Below, piece after piece: positions 1 to 11,900 of a stretch of DNA of 64,000 nt; position 1 is the stretch's first letter, and the number at the start of each line of letters is the position of its first letter. The DNA is from Lumbricus terrestris (Eukaryota; Annelida; Clitellata; Crassiclitellata; Lumbricidae), in NCBI GenBank assembly GCA_949752735.1, contig OX457037.1, positions 70,091,829-70,155,828 of the forward strand, read 5' to 3'. The notes beneath the pieces were generated by a model that made no database searches, was not told the origin of the DNA, and saw only the letters and a program-made list of their open reading frames with translations. Made by a program: the position numbers and the translations under genes.

Positions 1-1159
1 ACAGTAATAGTATAAATTATATTGGGGAAAAATAAAAAAATTGTGCGGTTTCATCTGTGTCCTATATAATTAATTTATTCTGCAAAATCACCAAAATTCT
101 TAATGAGGTCTGATTTCCGAGAAATATTTCTTTTTCTAACGTCATTGTTCATGGGGTTACTGGGTACAAGGAACTGGAGTAATATTAAAAAGTAGAAATC
201 CATTATTTTTAGATGCGAATTTTTATTTCAAATTTAGGCTAAAATGTTTTCGAGCTGAGGTATTATTACACTGTCTCACAATTCAAATTGCATTTGGTCT
301 TTGCATGGGTTTGAGCTATGTTGTAGTTTTCACGATTCACTTCCCTCAAAGTGAAATCTCTGGCATGTTGCCCAAGGAAGGTGTTCATCTGCCTCCAAGG
401 GTGTACCAATGGGTGTTGTCTTGAGAGTGCTATACTTATACCCTTGAATTGGTTGGTCGTCTGAGATGTCCATGCGGCCACTCTAATTTCAGCTGGATCC
501 ATTGCTGAGCATGATGTAGAGATTTTGAGTCGCGTATAGCTTACGTGTTTGACACCATCGCCTTTCATGCTAATTTATAATAGGTAGTTAATTTACAAGA
601 GCTAATAAAGGCAGTGTAATTTGAGTCCACTCTTGACAGCACTTTCTGTGTCAATTGTTTGACTCTGTGTTCATATTTTCAGCTCTAAAAGTAAGTTTAT
701 ACTTTTAATTGGATAACTTCTATATTATGAAATAGACAACAATGTGAGTAGTCTTCATCAGGCACTCAATTATGATGCTCTCTTTGGAAGTTGTTTAAAA
801 GCTGCTTTTTGACACCTATGTGGTAATAAGTAATTTCTTTGATCTATAAAAATTATGATCTCAATAATTTCAACATCTATTTTAACTCATTTCTTTACAG
901 CAACTCTTGATAAATCTTATCTGTGATGCGCTGTGTCATTCTGCTCTGATCACCACAATAAACGAAAATACATGTGTCATCAGTAATTTTCTCTAGTTCA
1001 ACTATTATTGAGGTCCTTATCCGTATTATATCAGAATTTGTGTTGAAGTTAAGCATGTAATAAAGAGCCTTTAGTGTAACAAAGAATCACTGTAGATAGA
1101 AATCAGGACTATCAAAAGAACATGGCAATGTGTTGACTTTCTACTACAACAATCTTCAT
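1..1159. other. Intron or intergenic AT-rich sequence, nothing recognised
   Basis: One 100-codon open frame on the minus strand (266–568) resembles nothing I know and has no supporting context. Downstream side of ABCA; NBD2 exons are not seen here. Confidence 0.5.
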
Positions 1160-1405
1160 TTAATCACCCAATCTGATACACCGCAGAATGATTACAAGTA
1201 CATGTTATACGAAATACGGCCCACTATAGCACGACACGCAGATCGGTTTTACAGCAGTGGGTTCGGTAGCTTAACACTAATGGCCTAAGTGCTGGATCAC
1301 TTCTGGTCGGCCAAGCCAGAAGCGGGAGGGGCTATCTTTATTTTTAGCAGAACCCGAGTCAAGCAACTCAACAGCAAAGTGCCAATGGCAGCTAACAGAA
1401 ATTTA
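1160..1405 (-). repeat. SINE body, copy 1 (head missing)
   Basis: Reverse complement matches 55940–56190 closely (shared TTAGCTGCCATTGGC and GTGGGCCGTATTTCGTATAA). The tRNA-like head seen in the other copy is not evident here. Confidence 0.8.
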
Positions 1406-1805
1406 AAGTAGATTTATAGTAAAGGTTTATGGTCATCGATCTCAGGGACTCACGAGTAAAATACTATTGTGATGGTCAATTGTTCATAAAAATATATAAC
1501 AACCATTATCATCATTGTAGAAGTCAGACATACTTGTCAGTCGTGCTTGAGTAAAAGAATGTTGCATTTCTTTTAAAACTAGTCATAGGTCCAAAAATGT
1601 AGCTAAATTAGCATTATACTCAAAAGACGATGAAATTTCGTAAAATCCAAAACTTCAAACACGTTGTGCTAGTCCTAAATATTTTTCTATCGGGATAATT
1701 TTTGGGCTGCATCAGTCTTTTACCAAGTGGCACCAAATGGGGGGTTGGGGAAAGAACAAAAATGAAGTTGAAAATTTGCCATTACAGATGCGACCACCCT
1801 ACTAT

Positions 1806-2130
1806 ATATGGTGATCGAAATGTCCTCCTTGTTCACGGACACACGACCGTACACGTAGTAGATTAGTAGCTGTCCCGGGAGACACTCGACTTCATACCCG
1901 CAGCTGTGGCTGTCCAGCAGTTCAGACCCTTGATCCGGAGTACACGGACTGGAGGTGCGCGTTTTTCGTTTACGCGTTTTCATGACATCGATAACCGTAG
2001 GGCGGGTCTGATTGAAGAGTGGCAGGTGTTTGACCATGTGATCATCGATCGGGCCATCAAACAGTGGCGAGCACGTCTACGGTCGTGTGTCCGTGAACGA
2101 GGAGGACATTTTGAACACCAGCTGAAGCTG
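1806..2130 (+). pseudogene. Mariner/Tc1-type transposase C-terminus with an inverted partial copy
   Basis: The plus strand encodes EEWQVFDHVIIDRAIKQW then RLRSCVRERGGHFEHQL (up to about 2127), the standard end of IS630/Tc1/mariner transposases. The minus strand at 1806–1850 encodes RVRSCVREQGGHFDHHI, so two copies face each other. No catalytic region remains. Confidence 0.7.
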
Positions 2131-2139
2131 AGCTTCACT

Positions 2140-2737
2140 TTCTTATGTAAGGGCCTACATGTGTGTTGGAAACTTTAATTTTTCGGTGCTACAATGCAAA
2201 CGGTCACAAAGTTGACAAACCCCCGAATATTTGCAAACGACTTTGGAATCTCGTGTAAATATGGTGACTGTTGCTGTAGGCTATTTGAAATTTCAGAGAA
2301 ATCCTAAACGTTTTGACCGAGTTATGACACTTTTTTGTGAGGGCTACTTTGTATCCGGACACAGTGTAGATGTGTGCTAATTAAATTTTGATTTCGGGTT
2401 TAATGTTCAGCTAGTAAGTAGGCTATGCAAGGGCATGTCCAAGGCTATAATAATAATATTATTATTGTAGGTTCGGTTCGGTTCGAAGATACAAAATGAA
2501 GGCTCTTGATAAGATGAAGTTACTGCAAACAAATTGGTACATAGAAGGTCTATTATTAATAATGCATACGAACATCGTTTCGGACATGTATACTCACTAA
2601 CCGTGCATAACTATAATGATTTTAGGTATGTCATTAGTTATAACCGACTGCAAATAACATTACAAAGTGCATTCCGTTTGCTTGCGATATACTCCATAGT
2701 GGCTTTTATAATTATACTCAACACAATCATTTTTTAC
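2140..2737. other. ABCA intron, nothing recognised
   Basis: AT-rich, with a short (AAT)n-like run near 2445. No exon or repeat arms seen. Confidence 0.5.
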
Positions 2738-2977
2738 CTGGACAACAGCGATTGGTTTGACCAAGGCGTTTAAAAATTGCACATTGTTCGACAAGATTCG
2801 ATTTACGAGCCATTTGGTTGCAGTCTTTATGTGCTTTGTAATTGTCGTAGCTCAGTTGAAGAACCGCATTGAAGCAGTATGTGGGAAAGAAGACGTAGAA
2901 TATCCACTCGACGGTTGCCAAATAACTTCGTAAAGATGGCATTTGCACGAACATGATAATGAAGCTCGTAAATGTTC
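2738..2977 (-). CDS. ABCA: ABCA window exon 13: TMD2 late helices
   Basis: Acceptor gttttgcag, donor TCCAG|gtaaaa. Encodes [34 protein letters not shown] and ends TNRCCPG. The FPxYC and C-x-CC features match the ABCA segment preceding the last TMD2 helix. The next exon is not visible in 1–2737. Confidence 0.92.
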
Positions 2978-5900
2978 CTGCAAAACAACAAAAAGCAAAC
3001 TAGCCTCCAACCAGAATCTTTGATAGCCTAGGCTAGGTCTACCATGATGCGCTGGTTTAACAGCTATTTTCGGCTGTCTTGTATGTCCGTACATGTATAC
3101 CTGATAATAGCCGTGGTACATCTACACAGATACTGAGATAAGGCTGTCAATCTAGGACAGTGTGGAATTATAGTAGGCCGACCGAAATTTCGGGTCAGGC
3201 ATTGTAACGGATTGCTAAGACCACACTATGGCTCGATTGTTTGGGTGGTAGCCTATTATATTCCAGATCTCAGAGCTGAGATCATGTTACTCATTTGCAT
3301 ACTATAATCCTATTCGCTGCAATGTGGGTTATTGCCCTATATGTCAACAAATCAACACGTCGAGTGTTTAATATAAAAATAATATTAGCATATGAATATT
3401 AATATATGTCAACATGTACAGCACACAAATCTTTCCTCTAAGGGTTTGGGATAATGTCAGATTTTACACAATCTTCTATTAAATAGCCTTACTTAACCAG
3501 TACTGATTAAAGTAATTTTAAGGGATATAACTTTAATATCTACCCTCCCGCGTTGAATTCTTTAGCTCTTGTAGTTTTTCACCACCGGCCAGTCTTCATA
3601 TTATTCTCGTCAATGGCTGATCTCCAGTCTGTAAACTTCATTTCTCCGTTGCGGATAATTGTCGGACTTTTCTTCTCAAATGCCGAATATCTTTGCCGTC
3701 GCTGTTTACGGTTTGAACAGTTCTTGTTCAATGTTGAATTTACAAACTGTTACGACTTTCATTTACCGTCCGAAGTAACCTTTGTAGATTATTTATCACT
3801 TCGCAATGTCACGAGGCGTAACCTTGTAGATCTAAGGTATACGCAGTAAACTGCAACGCATACACGCTCTTACCGGTAAGTAAAGCGTTCTACCGATCGT
3901 TCGTTACGCTCTTCGACCTTCAATATAGTCCACACTTTAGGACACTAATCGTTCGTTACTCCCGCTTCCAATCGTTCCGAATGTCACGAAACCACACGAT
4001 AATATCCGACAATAATTATCAACAACTTGCGACCGTTCAAACTTCGGCCATTACGTTCTTCCTTCCCAGACTGAAGATGCTCAACGCGCAGGCGCAGCAG
4101 CCGATCCTTTTATCCGCATCTCATTGGCTGATGCCGTGATTGATCATTGTTATATTCCGCAATGTTTACCCCTATTTAATATATATTTTGCCCCTAAGTA
4201 CTGGTTATAGCACTGGTCAATTAATTAAACAGAGAAATGTGAAATTTCTCAATCAAATTATTAATTAATCATTAACTAGGGCCTCTGCCTAACTTAACAT
4301 GTGTAATTAACATTCAACAATATATATATATAGCAGGGTAAGAACGTATGGGTGGGATCAAGGATATCGCTACAGGCATCAATACAGCCCTGATGTTACT
4401 CTTAGTTAATTATCTGATTTTTGCTGAACAATGGTTTCGAAATACATAGTAAAACGCTCATCTATTGCAGATTATATTTCATGTGAAGCAAATGACTTCT
4501 ATGCGAATTATTCCATATTTAAAAATTAGCTATAATCTTGGGAATTCAGCCGTAAAAGTCTGGCAAAAGATTTACTGGATTTACTAGTATAGATTTATAA
4601 AGATATGCTGTGACTCCTTGCCTGTGATGATGCAGATGATGGAAAGCCAAACGGATCCAGATGACGCTTCTTCGAAAAGGAACGACATTGCATAGGCAAA
4701 TGGCAGCATTGCAAAACCGTACAGCATTAAACCAATCAAGATTATCCTGAAATTAACAAACGCAAGGCTAAAAACACCACAGTCAGCAGTCGCAGATTTC
4801 ACAAAACCTCGCATTGTCTGAGCACTGATTAGGCCTATTATGTGACAAATAAATATCAGCAGCGAGTTCGTCAAGATTGTATCTAGTCCAACTAAAAAGC
4901 TAATTTGCCCTCCATTGGCTTTTGCTTGCGGCATATTTCTAACTGCATTTCTAGATCTTATCATTCTTCACATCGACTTCATCATTTTCGTTCGCATCAT
5001 TTTCACGAATTAGGTAACTCCAACATCATATTTTTCATGGCTGTTTTTAAGGAATTTTTAGAACTGCACAACCCCTTCTTTTCTTTGCCATCCTCCATGG
5101 TAAATTACTTCCAATCGAAGAAAAATGACCTGTTTCTATTAGTTTCAACTGCATGGAAGTGTTTCTACAACTGCACAAATCCATTTAGTACTGCACATTT
5201 TGTGTACAACTGCACATTAAAACAGCCCTGATATTTTTCTTGTTTCCGTTCTGCTTCTTCTCCTACAACTTAGACTTCCACTCCTTCTTCTCCGTAATCT
5301 TCTACTTTATATGGGTAAAAAATGGATGCCCTTTTTTCTAGCCCCCTAGCGCCGCCCCTGCGTCTCACTTGCATGTTGATTTCGCCCAACAGTGAGAACT
5401 CACTGGCCCAAAAATCTGCTGGCTCAATGTTCTCTCACTTCACCCAAAACAGCAACTGTCGACTGACGCGATGATCGCGTTCCATAAGTTTCGCAGTGTC
5501 TTCAATGCATTCTAGCCGATCGATTCACATCAGATCCGGTTACTACCTTCATCTGAGCTCCAAAAGGTTAACTTCGTCATTCGTTTTTACAACTGGTAGG
5601 CCTACGTCCTTTCCCTCAGGAGAAACATCGAAAACACCGTTCCTCTAACTGTCACCTCCGTCGAAAACGTCCTTCGGGTAGGCCCAATAATATTCTTCAA
5701 ATTTCCTTGGTTTATTTATGTCGTTGGCTTAGTAACGCTTCGAAATGTTTCTAGAGCGTATTGATGCAACACCTCCGGTTTGAATTTAAATCTACGTATA
5801 ATTCAATAAATTCCACTCTGGATCATTATTTAATACGCCACATTAAAATTATTCAGCCTTACTCTTACCTAGATTAAACAATGAAATGGGTCAAGATGAT

Positions 5901-8900
5901 AGTTAGTTTGATAAGCATATATTTCGTTAGAATACTCACCATGAATTTTGCCAGAAGCCATCGGGGTGAAAGCCGAGGATGATGATAATGATTAACGAAC
6001 ACGGAACAAAGTAGTTGACGTAATCCCAAATAAATGTTGACAGCCAGAAATTGAGCAGTCTGATTCCGCTCACGAGTTGACTCAGCCTGGCTCCAGACTT
6101 TCGTTCTTTTATCAGAAAAACAAGAAAAGTAGCGAAGAGGATCGCCAACCCGAAAGACACAATTAGGATAAAACCAAATCCTTTAGTTTTTCTGGAAAAG
6201 ACGTCATCTAACTCATGTTTCGAGGATTTCTTTGGAAGTGGGTGGTTGATGGTTACAATCCGGTAGTCCTTGTTGCCAAAGCATTTCATCAACGTGTTTC
6301 CCAGGTACGATAAGGAAATGGCCATCGTGTGGTACGCTTGGTTGTTATAAAGTCCAGAAATATTAAGTGTTCCATCGGAATCCTCTTCTATAATAGCACC
6401 AATCTCGTACTTCCTGAGGAACTGGTATCTATCATGTTTCCTGATCTTCAGCAGGTAGTCATCCATTGTGGTGTAGCCCGGTTCGGCGTTGATGGAGACA
6501 GGTTCACTGAGTTCACTCTGATCTGAAACACTAGCTTTATAGCAAGAGACGAGTCTCTGTGTGTTCGCGGATTGATTTAGAACGTCGTAGGGTGTGATTG
6601 GACTTTCAAACTGGGATAGGTCAAGGGTTAGGCCTACAGATTCGATGCTACCATCACTTGACATATCCAAAAGGCTACAGCAGGCGAGTATGGCGAAAAG
6701 AACTGGAATCAGAATCTGGCCCAATGTAAGTGTATAGTTCCGTATGGAATGAATTAATCGCTTGTAGATCATGGCACGTAGCTGAAGATTCTCCAATTTC
6801 CAACCGGTCTCCTTCTGATATTGCACACCAGCATCTGAAATTCATCATCAAGCCTTTCGCGAAACGCTATAATCAACTTTACGCAACAAAATTATGACCT
6901 AATGACTTGTTATGTGGCGTGTAATGTTGCTTGCATAACATTATAGACGTCTATGCTGTTATTTGAGTAGTATAACTCACAATAGCCTGAGATGTCAGTG
7001 AAACTGACGTTGATGGTCCTAGGCTAGTACAAGAAATGTGTTTTTGACATTAGAGAAAACCATGAACCCATTGATTTGGTGAAGATCATCGTGCGCTGAG
7101 CGTTTATAGACTTCCAAAGACGTTTTGTCGACATGCACTGGATTCTGATGTTTCACTTGGAAAGTTACATGAAAACAATCAACCATTAGCTACCGGTAGG
7201 CTATCTACGTTTGAAGCATCATCGTGAGAGCCGCACGACACCCTTCTATAGTCATTTTGCTGATTAGGCAATTTACCGCGATCTCTTTGACTAAGCAATT
7301 TTGAATTGAATTGAATTAAATCTTGTCAATTGGTTGATTAGTAGCTAACATAATTATAGTTATTGCCTACTGACGCCTGACGGATCTGGTCTGATCGACT
7401 GTATTCAATACGAAATTAATATCAAGGAAAGAACTTAACGTAAGGAGCTTTCTTGTAGATTTGCATCGACCACCATGCTTGTCCTTGGTCCACCTTCCAG
7501 TGTAGACGAATCCTTTACTCTGTGTTCAAATACAATCAACGATTCCCGAAATGTAGATTATCATCATAACATGGGCTCTACTGCCACGGAGAGTATAAAA
7601 ACCGGGTCAAATATTGAATGTCATCGGCAAGCCAGACCAGGCTGAGAATCTGATCTACCAGAACCAGAGTTACCAATGCACGTAATGTAGATAATCATCA
7701 TAACATGGGCCGTACTCCCACGGATAGTATAAAAAACCGGGTCAAACACTGAATGGCAGTGTTGCACAGTAACGAAGTAAAAGTAACGCGTTACTGTACT
7801 TAAGTAAAAGTTTGACTACTTTCACATGTAACGAAGTATCAAAAAACTGAAATAGGGCCTACTTTTACTTTCAACGAAGTAAAATTTTACACATATTTCA
7901 GTACTTTTACTTCGTTACAACTTATGTGACACTCGCTACAATGTTCATTACTTCAATGCGTTAATTAACATTTCGTTACGCTGACCTAAAACAGCTGATT
8001 TAAACTTGCATGGCTAAAAGTAGATTTTCGATGGGTGGTGCACGCTGGATGCACTGCCATTGCTGCAATAGAACGACTCCAGCTGTGCATTGTGCTAACA
8101 ATGAATCAGAAGCGTAGGCCTCGGCTACCTATAGACTCAACGATGATACTTTTACTTAAGTGCATTTGCCCGACACATTCAACAACCATTTCGAGAATTT
8201 TAGTCATTATTTTAGAGGTTTAATGATCGGTAGAGTTATTGAAAGACTCGGTACCCGACACGTAATGAGAAAAGGAGGATAGCTGTGCCAAAAGAATCAT
8301 GCAAGTGGAGGTATATGGTCGACGCAGCCGGGAACGACAGAAGAAAAGATGGGAGGACGTGATACAACAAGACCTGAAGCTGCTCAAAACGAGGAAAGAA
8401 GACACTGGAAACAGGAGACAAGTGGAGGAGAAGGATGCGAGCGGCTGCCCCTCGCCAGAGGGAATAATTCTAGCCTGAAGGGAAAGAAAGACTTTTACTT
8501 TTACTTAGGTAATTAAAATCCATTTTACTTTTACTTTAGTACATTTTCCCGATACTTTCAACAACACTGCTGAATGGGGGTTGGAGCAACGTACAGTGGC
8601 GGGCCTGGCGGCGCCAGGATTTCAGTTTCGGGCGGGCTGAAGCCTCGCGGCGAAAATTTGACATTTCCATCCGTCAAAATTTCTGACGACCTTTTTTTTA
8701 GTCATCGACCGAAATCTTAGGAAAATTTTCCACTTTCGCCGCCAAAATTTCTGACGACCTTTTTTTTAGTCATCGACCGAAATCTTAGGAAAATTTTCCA
8801 CTTTCGCCACCAAACTTTCTGACGACCTTTTTTTTAGTCATCGACCGAAATCTTAGGAAAATTTTCCACTTTCGCCGCCAAAATTTCTGACGACCTTTTT

Positions 8901-11900
8901 TTTAGTCATCGACCGAAATCTTAGGAAAATTTTCCACTTTCGCCGCCAAAATTTCTGACGACCTTTTTTTTAGTCATCGACCGAAATCTTAGGAAAATTT
9001 TCCACTTTCGCCGCCAAAATTTCTGACGACCTTTTTTTTAGTCATCGACCGAAATCTTAGGAAAATTTTCCACTTTCGCCGCCAAAATTTCTGACGACCT
9101 TTTTTTTAGTCATCGACCGAAATCTTAGGAAAATTTTCCACTTTCGCCGCCAAAATTTCTGACGACCTTTTTTTTAGTCATCGACCGAAATCTTAGGAAA
9201 ATTTTCCACTTTCGCCGCCAAAATTTCTGACGACCTTTTTTTTAGTCGTCAGCCGAAATTGTGGATATTTCAATGTAGAAAAATTCGGATGCCCATTTTT
9301 TAGGGGGCAGAGCCTCTTGTAGGGGGTGAGCCTCTTGTAGGGGCTTAGCCCCGAGCCCCCCTAACGCCGCCACTGGCAACGTATGCAAACAAATTTAACA
9401 TTTATTGTATAAGCCTAGATTCACGCAGCAAAAATGTTATATGCTATCGAAATAGTTAGTTGTTCTTTTTGATATGTTGTTTCATTTTCCTGTTTTAAAG
9501 CATCCATCGCAGTTGTTTGGTATTTGTAGGATTCCTAAGCCATCGCCACTCTAGTTAGTTTATCACCTATTGCTTAGCAGTGATAAGTTAATCTGTGTAA
9601 TTTTCCCTCCATCTAGCGGGATTAATTCCTTCGGGTGAGCCTTTTGCTCTTGTATAGGCATAATTGCGTATATTAACAACAGATCACCACAGAGAATACA
9701 TTTGTGTCAGAAGGGCTCGAAACCCGTCGTTTGTCACAAACTCAATAAAGAGCTAGAAGGAAAAATAAGCGAGAGGGGTAAAAAATATGGAAAATGATTT
9801 TATGGTGTAGCCTATTGTTATTATTTTAAAATATGTCTACTTTAAATATCTACAGTTAAAAATGTTAAATTCAAATGTTTAGTGGTGGAAAAAAGAATTT
9901 TAACGCATGTGATGTCAAGATTTGCTTATAATCAATCGCTCAATGAGCTGTTTTCAAAGTTCAAATTTGCCATGAACGACCGATTTGTCATACGCCGAAT
10001 GAACTATTTCTTGTAGTCGAGTCTACTACATAATAAATTTTACCTCCAATATGGTATCGGATGGTCCTGGAAACTGTGTTTCTTGTTTAAAAAAGCAAGT
10101 TTTGGTCAAAGTTTTAAGCATTCGTTATTACTTGCATGACAACGATGATAATTGTTATTCAAGCCACGCCTCCGACCCAGGTTTTTTTAGAGTCTTATTA
10201 TTGGATCACGGGAAATCTCGCGACACTGACCTTCAATCGTGCGAATGTGATCCTGCAAAGTCCGCAGATTCTTGGTTATTGCCAACCTTGTTGATGTTGC
10301 TCATTTTCTTTAGTTACTTTCGGGAAAAACGTTATTTTGCGTGTCTCGGAAGGAAAACGTATGAGCATTATTCAAACTAAGTTTATTTGACATAGGCCTA
10401 ATGGAATTTTGAAGTTGTTAGAGTGCTCAAATAGTGATAATCGTAGTCGTAATCTCCAAACTTCTAGAGCGCTACACGAAAGCCAAGCGCGGAGCACCAG
10501 CTTATTCACGAGCGCTGCGTCAAACCTAAAGGGTTGTCCGTAAGAGTAGTCCAAAGGTGGTCCGGGTCGAGTTAAATTACCATAGAAAATGAATAGAGAA
10601 TTGATAAGACTTTGTCGGAAGAACACTTATTCAACGAAGGCGATCCATGCTATTGTCTGAGTGGGTAGATAATTAAAATCCTTTATAAGAATTGAGAGTC
10701 TCGCACAATTTACGAGACCAAGTTCAATTTGTTTGTCGAGGGCAAAGGATTCGTAGGTCTGTTAGAGCTTCTTTGAAAGCATTATTTTCTTTCAAGTAGC
10801 CTATACACTCTTGTCTAATAAGCCTACTCGGAGTGTCAACACACCGCGAATATACTATCGATCGCAATGTTTGCATAGGTTCGATGAAATCAAGAATCGG
10901 CCTATAGTACTATATTCGAGCTTATCTTGTAGGACCTTGCTAATATTATTGGGCTATTTGTTGAAAGATTATGGACTCATACATCGTAGGTCGGCCAAAG
11001 ATGAAGCGTACGGCGATCTCCCCGTCTGCGCTTTGGACGCGCTTGTAATTATTAGTAATCATTAATTCAATTCAGCAGAACTTGCCTTTATTTCCATCAT
11101 ATTCTCGTAAGTAGTAGCTCGATTTTCATGCCATTTCTTGTATTTGATACAGAATATAGCCCTTCATTGACCAGCAAAATTGCAGAAGAATAAAATTTTG
11201 GTTGCTAAGGAATTTTATGACACAAACGTTCTGAAACTTTAAGATCAATTTTCTCACTTACTGTGATTTTAGAAATTACAGGATTAAACGAATATAACTT
11301 CAGTTAGAAAAAAATATTTTCATTTTCATTCTGTAAAAAGTATTTTAAAGCAGATCAACTGTAGAATATGACTGTACAAACAAGTGAAAACCGACATATG
11401 ACGGCTTTTGAGCCCCTTGTCACATTTGTGCATCGTGTTTTATTATTGTGAATTTAGATGCTTGGTTTCTTGTGATCAATAAACTAATTTAATTGAATTG
11501 AAATCGTTGGAACTGTTAGAGACATAAATACAATCATGATTTTTATGGACACCTTTCATATAAACAGTGGGTCCCAAAAACTAAAGTTTGCTGCTGATAT
11601 CTTGACCAGAAGTGAGAATTTTAAAAAGCCAATTCATATGTACGATAATGTAGGCCTACGCACAATGCCAACTTTCAACAAATTCTTTAAAACAGAACAA
11701 AGGTTATCTGACTTTTAGTGAGTCCACCCGTTGATTATTTTTGACGATTCAGATACATAACGCAACAAAAAACCGATTGCATCCACTTCTCAAGCTCATG
11801 TACAATATTCATCAATTTAGAAAAGCTCGTGCATGCAGAAATATATACTTTGCAAAGACTGACCTGAGAAAGACTTCTTCCATTGTCGTCACCGAAACTC

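Noticed and set aside
3553..3849. 98-codon plus-strand frame
   Set aside because: No recognisable domain, low-complexity hydrophobic content and a position inside a possible inverted-repeat element.
8665..9250. CRISPR-like array of regular 68-bp repeats
   Set aside because: Units are contiguous with no variable spacers, and the genome is eukaryotic. It is a satellite within a hAT-type element.
10051..10380. 109-codon plus-strand frame
   Set aside because: No family resemblance, no splice or promoter context, and opposite to the host gene in an intron.
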